A stretch of DNA of 5,453 nucleotides, from assembly GCA_027592975.1 (NCBI GenBank), contig JAQCJS010000096.1:1-5453 (forward strand), in the 5' to 3' direction. The translations under genes were made by a program, and so were the position numbers. Numbering within the stretch: the first letter of the stretch is position 1; each line of letters opens with the position of its first letter. The DNA comes from Chloroflexota bacterium. Lineage in GTDB: Bacteria > Chloroflexota > Dehalococcoidia > UBA2979. Below, in pieces: positions 1 to 4,679 of this stretch. Under the pieces are notes generated by a model. It was not told the DNA's origin and did no database searches. It saw nothing but the letters and a program-made list of their open reading frames with translations.

Positions 1-28
1 AAACGCGGCGGGTTCCCCCGCCGCGTTT
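1..28. terminator. Strong hairpin terminator after the CoA-transferase operon
   Basis: A perfect 12-bp inverted repeat (AAACGCGGCGGG at 1-12, CCCGCCGCGTTT at 17-28) encloses a 4-nt loop (TTCC). It lies 35 nt beyond the stop codon of the leftmost minus-strand gene, where an intrinsic terminator for that operon would sit. The A/T tails are part of the stem, so on either strand the hairpin ends in TTT. On the plus strand no longer T-run follows; the minus-strand continuation lies outside the window. It could act in both directions and insulate this cluster from a neighbour to the left. Confidence 0.8.
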
Positions 29-63
29 CTGTGTGTGTCGCGTATCCGAGCGCCCAGCGGGGG

Positions 64-1314
64 CTAGTGCGCGCGGCCCTCGCCGACGGGGGCGTACGAG
101 GTCACGCCGGCGTCAACCAGTTGCTGGACCTCGTCCTCACTGAGCTTGAGCAGCTCACGGAGCACGCGGTCGTTGCCGCTGCCGAACGTGGGGCCGGCAG
201 GCGAGACGCCGTGGTTGCCCTGCTGTGAGAGCCACGCGGTGCGCGTGTGGGGGAACGGCCCAAGCTCCGGGTGCTCGGCCCACGCGAAGCTGCCGCGGTG
301 CTGGAGCTGCGGGTCGGAGAACAGTTCGTCCACCTGCAGCACGGCGCCCGCGGGGACGCCCACCGCCTGCAAGCGCTCCTGCACCTCGTACGGGGTCAGG
401 CTCTTCGTCCACGCGGAGATCGCGGCGTCCAGCTCTTCCTGTCGCGCGTAGCGGCCCGCCTGCTCGCGGTACTGCGGATCCGCCGCCAGGTCCGCGCGGC
501 CCATCGCGCCGCATAGTGCCTGCCACTGCTCGTCCGAGGTCACGGCGATCGCTGCCCAGCGATCCTCGCCCTGTGCGGGGTAGACGCCGTGCGGCGCGAA
601 CCAGTCGTGCCGGTTGCCGGTGCGGATGCGGTCACGGCCGTTGAGCGTGACGTCCATGATCGCCGGCGCCACCGACTGCAGCTCACCCTCCAGCATGGAC
701 ATCTCGATGTACTGGCCCTCACCGGTGCGGCGCCTGTGGCGGAGCGCGGTGAGGATCGCGAAGGCCGCGTGGAGGCCGGCGTTCTGGTCGCAGAAGAAGT
801 TGGCGGGCTTGCCCGGAGGGCCGTCCGGGTAGCCGGTGAGGTGCGAAATGCCGCTCATCGCGTCGATGCCCGGCCCGTAGGATCCGCGATCCCTGTACGG
901 GCCGGTCTTGCCGAAGGCCGGCATGGATACATAGATGATCCCCGGGTTCACCTTCTTCACGGACTCGTAGTCGATGCCCAGGTTGCCGACCACGCGCGGC
1001 GCGAAGTTCTCCACCATCACGTCGCACTGTGCGGCGAGCTTCAGGTAGATGTCGCGTCCCTCAGGCTTGGCGACGTTCAGCGAGAGGAGGCTCTTGCTGC
1101 GGTTCAGTTCGTTGAAGTTGACCACGCGGTTGTACGGGTGGTCGGGGGCGCCGGGGACGGGCTTGGGCAGGTGCATCGGCGTCCGCGCTCGGGACATCGG
1201 CTCCTCGACCTTGATCACCTCGGCGCCCATGTCGCCCAGGATGTGGCAGCAGACGGGGCCCGCCACAGCGATCGTCATCTCCAGGACGCGGATGCCTTCC
1301 AGTGCCTTGGCCAC
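64..1314 (-). CDS. CaiB/BaiF class III CoA-transferase (catalytic Asp present)
   Basis: This 416-residue protein matches the usual 380-420 residue length of class III (CaiB/BaiF) CoA-transferases, cytosolic enzymes that move CoA from a donor acyl-CoA to an organic acid. The N-terminus (LEGIRVLEMT, then GDMGAEVIKVEEP at about 27-39) is the family's Rossmann-like start. NRSKSLLSLN lies at about 71-80, VENFAPRVVGNLGID at about 101-115 and FGKTGPY at 134-140. The core motif CDQNAGLHAAFAI is followed by TGEGQ at 197-201; Asp176 aligns with the Asp that forms the aspartyl-CoA thioester in known members. The start is GTG at 1314, chosen because AAGGAG (1321-1326) sits 6 nt upstream and the product then begins at the conserved N-terminus. 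It is the second gene of the minus-strand operon, 71 nt after another CaiB/BaiF gene and ahead of the terminator at 1-28. The substrate acid cannot be read from sequence; formyl-, succinyl- or acyl-CoA donors are all possible. Confidence 0.95.
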   Translation of the reverse strand: MAKALEGIRVLEMTIAVAGPVCCHILGDMGAEVIKVEEPMSRARTPMHLPKPVPGAPDHPYNRVVNFNELNRSKSLLSLNVAKPEGRDIYLKLAAQCDVMVENFAPRVVGNLGIDYESVKKVNPGIIYVSMPAFGKTGPYRDRGSYGPGIDAMSGISHLTGYPDGPPGKPANFFCDQNAGLHAAFAILTALRHRRRTGEGQYIEMSMLEGELQSVAPAIMDVTLNGRDRIRTGNRHDWFAPHGVYPAQGEDRWAAIAVTSDEQWQALCGAMGRADLAADPQYREQAGRYARQEELDAAISAWTKSLTPYEVQERLQAVGVPAGAVLQVDELFSDPQLQHRGSFAWAEHPELGPFPHTRTAWLSQQGNHGVSPAGPTFGSGNDRVLRELLKLSEDEVQQLVDAGVTSYAPVGEGRAH

Positions 1315-1328
1315 GGGTCGCTCCTTCG

Positions 1329-1360
1329 TCGGTCAGTCGGTCTATCGGTCAGTCGGTTGT
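1329..1360. repeat. Four-unit 8-bp tandem repeat upstream of a ribosome binding site
   Basis: Four consecutive 8-mers read TCGGTCAG, TCGGTCTA, TCGGTCAG and TCGGTTGT (consensus TCGGTCNN; CTGACCGA on the mRNA strand). The first three units share TCGGTC, the fourth is diverged, and a 13-bp stretch (TCGGTCAGTCGGT) recurs exactly at 1329-1341 and 1345-1357. The array fills about half of the 71-nt gap between the two CoA-transferase genes and ends just upstream, on the mRNA, of the AAGGAG ribosome binding site at 1321-1326. Its function is unknown. Confidence 0.75.
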
Positions 1361-1385
1361 CGTCGTGCGGGGCGTCGAAGGGGCG

Positions 1386-2537
1386 CTAGCCGTTCTTCAG
1401 TACTTCGGCGCGGTGCTCGTCCAGCAGCGGCGCGCGGCGCGTCTGCCACGGGGTCCCGGTCAGCATGCCCGGCGCACCGGGCTGCTTCACCTTGCCCGCG
1501 ACCGGGTGCTCCACCTCCACGAAGAAGCCGCGCTCTTTGAGGTGCTCGTCCACCACGATCTCGGCGGGCGTCAGCACTTCCGTGAACGGCAGCCGCACCG
1601 CCTGGCCAAGGCGTACCACCTCGAACTTGTCGTGCTGCATCAGCCAGCGGCCCATCAGCTCGTCGATGCGGTCGGCGTTCGCCGTGGGCGCGGCCATGAT
1701 CTCCGGGTCGTTGAGCTCGTCCTGCTCCATGAGGACGCCCATCAGATCCGGGTAGCGCGTGTTCGTGTGCACGTGCACGTACCCACCCAGGCACGGTCGC
1801 AGGCATGAGGGGTAGAAGGTGTCCGGTGCGGAGAACAGCAGCCGGGTGCCGTTGCGCTTCGCCTTCATGCCCATCCAGTGGAAGGTCTGCGCCGGGCCGC
1901 CGAGCAGGAACATCGCCGCCTCGGTCGCGGAGATGTCCAGGTAGTCGCCCTGCCCGGTCGCGTCACGGGCGGTCACCGCGACCATCGTGGCCACGGCGGC
2001 CTGGAGCGCGGACTGGTGCTCCACCAGGTTGTCGAAGCACTTCACCGGGGGGTACTCAGGCTCGCCGGTGAGGTTGAGGTAGCCCGCGAGCGCGTCGGCG
2101 ACGATCTCGGTGCCCACGTACCCGGCGTACGGGCCGGTCTGCCCGAAGTGGCTGATCGAGGTCATGATCAGATCCGGCCGAAGCGCCTTCAGATCCTCGT
2201 AGCCCAGTCCGCGTGCGGCCATGTACCCGGCGCCGCGGCTCTCGATCACAATGTCGTACTCGGGCAGGGCCGCCTTCAACCGGGCCACGTCCGCCGGTGC
2301 GTCCAGGTCCAGGACGATGCTCATCTTGCCGGTGTTCATGTGCAGGTGGCGGCCGCTGGCCTCCGGGTTCGCTTGATCCCCCTGGAACGGAGGCTGGTGC
2401 CGGATCGGGTCGCCGCCGGGTGGTTCGATCTTGACCACCTGTGCGCCGAATCCCGCAAGGAGTTTCCCCGCGTAGTTGAAGGTGCTGTGCGTCAGATCGA
2501 GGACTCGGAGTCCCTCGAGCGCGGCAGGAGTAGGCAT
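1386..2537 (-). CDS. CaiB/BaiF class III CoA-transferase paralogue with Glu at the catalytic Asp position
   Basis: This 383-residue protein belongs to the same CaiB/BaiF family as its downstream neighbour. It has the N-terminal LEGLRVLDLTHS, GFGAQVVKIEPPGGDP at about 29-44, FGQTGPYAGY at 131-140, TGQGDYLDIS at 194-203 and a C-terminal HPVAGKVKQPG segment. The ungapped stretch up to the TGxG motif, 21 residues in both paralogues, puts Glu173 (NLVEHQSALQAA) where the neighbour has Asp176. The usual nucleophile is therefore conservatively replaced, although Asp169 lies four residues upstream. It could be an active variant or a non-catalytic partner of the downstream enzyme; in benzylsuccinate CoA-transferase BbsEF, as I recall, only one of two class III subunits carries the Asp. 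The start is ATG at 2537: AGGGGG (2545-2550) lies 7 nt upstream and LEGLRVLDL follows at the right distance. A longer reading from 2579 adds 14 unconserved-looking residues. It is the first gene of the minus-strand operon. Confidence 0.93.
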   Translation of the reverse strand: MPTPAALEGLRVLDLTHSTFNYAGKLLAGFGAQVVKIEPPGGDPIRHQPPFQGDQANPEASGRHLHMNTGKMSIVLDLDAPADVARLKAALPEYDIVIESRGAGYMAARGLGYEDLKALRPDLIMTSISHFGQTGPYAGYVGTEIVADALAGYLNLTGEPEYPPVKCFDNLVEHQSALQAAVATMVAVTARDATGQGDYLDISATEAAMFLLGGPAQTFHWMGMKAKRNGTRLLFSAPDTFYPSCLRPCLGGYVHVHTNTRYPDLMGVLMEQDELNDPEIMAAPTANADRIDELMGRWLMQHDKFEVVRLGQAVRLPFTEVLTPAEIVVDEHLKERGFFVEVEHPVAGKVKQPGAPGMLTGTPWQTRRAPLLDEHRAEVLKNG

Positions 2538-2544
2538 ACGGAAA

Positions 2545-2550
2545 CCCCCT
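2545..2550 (-). promoter_or_regulatory. Ribosome binding site that decides the start at 2537
   Basis: On the minus strand AGGGGG ends 7 nt before the ATG at 2537. This supports 2537 as the true start of the CoA-transferase gene over the longer in-frame reading from 2579. Confidence 0.6.
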
Positions 2551-2568
2551 GATGGTCGGTGGGGCGGG

Positions 2569-2597
2569 AGTATAAGCACCGGCGATATACCACGAAC
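2569..2597 (-). promoter_or_regulatory. Possible promoter for the minus-strand CoA-transferase operon
   Basis: On the minus strand TATACT (plus-strand 2569-2574) matches five of six bases of a sigma70-type -10 box and lies 31 nt upstream of the ATG at 2537. No good -35 box is at the usual distance: GTTCGT at 2592-2597 (17-nt spacing) is a poor match. The call rests mainly on the -10 box and the need for a promoter between divergent genes. Confidence 0.35.
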
Positions 2598-2610
2598 ATC
2601 ACGGGTTTGA

Positions 2611-2640
2611 TTGAGAAGGCGATCCGGCCCGGACTATAAA
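2611..2640 (+). promoter_or_regulatory. Sigma70-like promoter of the plus-strand operon
   Basis: TTGAGA (2611-2616) and TATAAA (2635-2640) each match five of six bases of the -35 and -10 consensus and are 18 nt apart. A start about 7 nt after the -10 box would leave a leader of roughly 30 nt before the GTG at 2678. These boxes stand out as AT-rich islands in a GC-rich region. The spacer contains an 11-bp palindrome at 2623-2633. Confidence 0.6.
2623..2633. promoter_or_regulatory. Possible operator palindrome inside the promoter spacer
   Basis: TCCGG-C-CCGGA is a perfect 5-bp inverted repeat with a single central base, placed between the -35 and -10 boxes of the plus-strand promoter. A repressor bound here would block RNA polymerase. 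It is short, and GC-rich palindromes arise by chance in such DNA, so the position is the main argument. No regulator gene is present in the window. Confidence 0.3.
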
Positions 2641-2664
2641 TGCCACTGCATTTCCCAGAACTAC

Positions 2665-2670
2665 GTGAGG
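2665..2670 (+). promoter_or_regulatory. Ribosome binding site for the GTG start at 2678
   Basis: GTGAGG lies 7 nt before the GTG at 2678. It supports this non-ATG start, after which the conserved YCIVGVG motif appears at residues 8-14. Confidence 0.5.
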
Positions 2671-2677
2671 TACGCCT

Positions 2678-3824
2678 GTGGAACCGTTCAAGAACCGGTA
2701 TTGCATCGTCGGCGTCGGGAACACGCGCTATGGGCGCAACCCCGGCCTGTCCCAGTTGGGGCACAACGTGAAGGCGATCCGCGCCGCCGCGGAGGACGCC
2801 GGTCTCGCCATGAGCGAGATTGACGGGGTGATGACGAAGGCCCCGACGTCCACGTTCCCCATGCTCTGGGGACAGCGCGTCGCCGAGGCCCTGAACATCG
2901 TCCCGCGCGTCGCGGGCACCATTGATCAGGCCGGGGCGAGCAACATCTCGCTCATCCAGTACGCGATCACGGCGATCGAACTGGGGCAGGCCTCGGTCGT
3001 GGCGTGTGTACGGTGACAACCCGGCCACCGGGTCGCGCGCCACGTACAGCCGCCCGCGCGGTGGTGACGCGTTCTCCGGCATGTTCGGCGCGCCGCTGGG
3101 GTACGCCAGCGTGGCGCAGCGTCACATGTGGAAGTACGGCACCACGCACGAGCAGCTGGGCAACGTGGCCGTGGCGCACCGCCACCACGCCAGCATGAAC
3201 CCCAACGCGCACTTCCAAGAGCCGATCACCATGGAGGACTACCACAACTCCCGGTGGCTCGCGGAGCCGTTCCACCTGCTGGACTGCTGCCCGGTCTCCG
3301 ACAGCGGCGCGGCGTGGATCGTCACCACGGAAGAGCGCGCGAAGACGCTGAAGCAGAACCCCGTGTACGTGCAGGGCCTGGGCCAGGGGCACCCCTCCTG
3401 GGATCACACCCGCCGCGAGGACATGACCGTGTCCGGCGCGAAGATCGCCGCGGAGGGCGTGTTCCGCACCGCGGGCATGTCCCCGAAGGACATCGACTTC
3501 TGCGAGTTCTACGACTGCTTCACGATCGTCCCGATCATCACGCTCGAGGACTACGGCTTCGTGAACAAGGGTGAGGGCGCGGCGTTCTTCGAGAACAAGC
3601 GCACCTGGATCGGCGGCGAGCTGCCGATCAACACTTCCGGCGGTCTGCTGTCGGAGACCGGCATGCCCGGCCCGCAGCACATCGTGGAAGCGGTGCGGCA
3701 GCTCCGCCACCAGTACGCGGGCACCCCGCGGCAGGTGGAGGGTGCGGAGGTCGGGCTGGTGTCGCAGCAGGGCGGCATCCTGACCACGCACGGCGCCATG
3801 ATCGTCACCAACCAGCCGTCGTAG
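2678..3824 (+). pseudogene. Thiolase-superfamily (SCP2/Ltp2-like) acyl-CoA enzyme, interrupted by a frameshift
   Basis: Two adjacent reading frames together form one protein of about 382 residues, the normal family length. The first (GTG 2678 to TGA 3014-3016) gives the N-terminal half: YCIVGVGNTRYG at 8-19, AAAEDAGL at 36-43, then DQAGASN at 83-89. The second, entered near 3009 and ending at the TAG at 3822-3824, continues with YGDNPATGSR, CEFYDCFTIVPII, INTSGGLLSETGMPG and VSQQGGILTTHGA. True thiolases need a Cys near residue 89, a His in a GHP motif and a second Cys near the C-terminus. Here these read G86, GMP and QQGG, so thiolysis is unlikely. The DUF35 gene 20 nt downstream instead suggests a thiolase-like aldolase of the Ltp2-DUF35 kind, cleaving beta-hydroxyacyl-CoA (inference). 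The shift fits loss of one GT unit at 3004-3009. If the frameshift is real, the protein stops at 112 residues and is probably inactive; if it is a sequence error, the gene is intact. Confidence 0.85.
3004..3016 (+). other. Frameshift site in the thiolase-like gene
   Basis: A (GT)3 run at 3004-3009 marks the junction between the two frames. Adding one GT unit turns GCG-TGT-GTA-CGG-TGA into GCG-TGT-GTG-TAC-GGT-GAC, encoding A-C-V-Y-G-D and joining both halves without a stop. Removing one base would also restore the frame. The out-of-frame TGA at 3014-3016 ends the first half. Confidence 0.8.
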
Positions 3825-3844
3825 CCGTTGCGGAGGGGGGACAC

Positions 3845-4255
3845 ATGACCGCTGATCCTCGCGCTGAACTCCTGGCCGAGCCTACCGACCTTGACCGCCC
3901 GTACTGGGACGGCCTGGCAGAGGGCAAGCTGCGGATGCAGCACTGCAACGACTGCGACCACTGGCAGGCCGTGCCGGAGACGTTCTGCTTCGCGTGCGGC
4001 TCTGACGCCATGGAATGGAAGGACACCTCCGGCAAGGGGACCGTCCACACGTTCATCTCCGTCCACCAGAAGTACCACCCCGCGTTCTACGACCTGGTGC
4101 CGTACAACGTCTCGGTCGTCGAGTTGGACGAAGGGCAGCGGTTGACCGTGAACGTGGTAAACATCGCGCCGAGCGAGATTCAAATCGGAATGAGGGTGAA
4201 GGCGAAGCCAGCACCAGTGGGCGACCGCGTCGCGCTGTTCTTCGAGAAAGAGTAA
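3845..4255 (+). CDS. DUF35 zinc-ribbon/OB-fold protein, partner of the thiolase-like enzyme
   Basis: This 136-residue protein has the DUF35 layout. A short N-terminal helix (RPYWDGLAEGKLRMQ, 18-32) leads into a zinc ribbon with Cys34, Cys37, Cys48 and Cys51 (HCNDCDHW and FCFACGSD), then a beta-rich OB-fold from about 60 to 134 (GKGTVHTFISVHQKYHP, PYNVSVVELDEGQRL, a final IQIGMRVKAK). Proteins of this family are commonly encoded beside thiolase-like enzymes. In the steroid Ltp2 system the DUF35 domain of ChsH2 binds the aldolase, is required for its activity and helps form the acyl-CoA site. Here it is a free-standing subunit without a fused MaoC hydratase. ATG 3845 is preceded by GGAGGGGGG (3832-3840). 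The gene starts 20 nt after the thiolase-like stop and ends 2 nt before the next start, so the genes are probably cotranscribed. The domain call is firm; the aldolase partnership is inferred. Confidence 0.92.
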   Translation: MTADPRAELLAEPTDLDRPYWDGLAEGKLRMQHCNDCDHWQAVPETFCFACGSDAMEWKDTSGKGTVHTFISVHQKYHPAFYDLVPYNVSVVELDEGQRLTVNVVNIAPSEIQIGMRVKAKPAPVGDRVALFFEKE

Positions 4256-4257
4256 CC

Positions 4258-4674
4258 ATGCGGATTAGGAAAGACTGGACGGCCTGGGACCAGGGGATCA
4301 GCTTCAAGGATCTCCCCGGGGCCATGGGCATCTACGAGATCGCGGACGAGCAGAAGAACTGCATCTACATCGGCTTCGCCGGTGGTGCCTCGCCCTACGG
4401 TCTGCGCGGTGAGCTGTATGCGATCTTCGGCATGCCGGCCGGATCCGAGACGTGGAACTGGTCGCACCCCCACCCGGAGGTGGTCCCAGCCGAGGTGAAG
4501 CAGCAGGCCCGGTACTACCGGTACGAGGTCAACCACCAGTACTACAGCCGCTGGATTGAAGACCTGACCCGCTTCAACGAGGACTACGAGACGCTGCCGG
4601 AGCTGAACAAGCTCGCCTCGGCGCCTCGCCCGCCGCACCTGGGTCGATACCACTGGAAGAGCGAGGGGATCTAA
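4258..4674 (+). CDS. Small GIY-YIG-like protein of unknown role in an acyl-CoA operon
   Basis: This 138-residue protein has a GIY-YIG-type N-terminal half: GIY at 24-26, ten intervening residues, then YIG at 37-39. GLRGEL at 48-53 follows, with Arg50 a candidate for the conserved helix Arg. A later segment, RYYRYEVNHQYYSRWIEDL (85-103), could supply the acidic residue (Glu101) that binds metal in GIY-YIG nucleases. The start MRIRKDWTAWDQG and the aromatic C-terminus (HLGRYHWKSEGI) are not familiar from UvrC, homing endonucleases or YhbQ-type proteins. No signal peptide or membrane segment is visible. It starts 2 nt after the DUF35 stop with only a weak purine-rich site (GAGAAAGAG, about 4244-4252), suggesting translational coupling, and ends 5 nt before the dehydrogenase. 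GIY-YIG proteins usually cut DNA, so finding one here is odd; it may have lost that activity or serve this operon in another way. The domain assignment comes from motif spacing only, and I do not recognise the family by name. Confidence 0.8.
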   Translation: MRIRKDWTAWDQGISFKDLPGAMGIYEIADEQKNCIYIGFAGGASPYGLRGELYAIFGMPAGSETWNWSHPHPEVVPAEVKQQARYYRYEVNHQYYSRWIEDLTRFNEDYETLPELNKLASAPRPPHLGRYHWKSEGI

Positions 4675-4679
4675 CCGCC

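Noticed and set aside
31..228. Small plus-strand open frame of 65 codons after the left-edge hairpin
   Set aside because: Mostly antisense to the end of the CoA-transferase gene, no ribosome binding site seen, no recognisable product.
589..1389. Long plus-strand open frame (266 codons) opposite the leftmost CoA-transferase
   Set aside because: It is antisense to a confidently identified gene, its product has no recognisable motif and is rich in Arg, Val, His and Ala, as expected of a shadow frame in GC-rich DNA.
1767..1778. 12-bp perfect palindrome (GTGCACGTGCAC)
   Set aside because: It lies within the CoA-transferase coding sequence and is explained by a Val-His-Val-His stretch using GTG/CAC codons.
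1878..2552. Plus-strand open frame (224 codons) opposite the first CoA-transferase
   Set aside because: Shadow of the CaiB/BaiF gene; no ribosome binding site or motif supports it.
3004..3016. Programmed +1 frameshift at CGG-TGA-C, as in prfB
   Set aside because: The codon before the stop is not a known slippery codon, no well-spaced internal Shine-Dalgarno sequence precedes it, and slipping there would lose the Y-G residues of the YGDN join. A GT-repeat indel explains the shift better.
2492..3082. Minus-strand open frame (196 codons) spanning the divergent promoter region
   Set aside because: It overlaps both the start of the CoA-transferase gene and the thiolase-like gene, and its product shows no motif.
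2967..3791. Minus-strand open frame (274 codons) opposite the thiolase-like gene
   Set aside because: Low-complexity Arg/Val/His/Ala-rich product without domains; the other strand encodes conserved thiolase-family motifs throughout.
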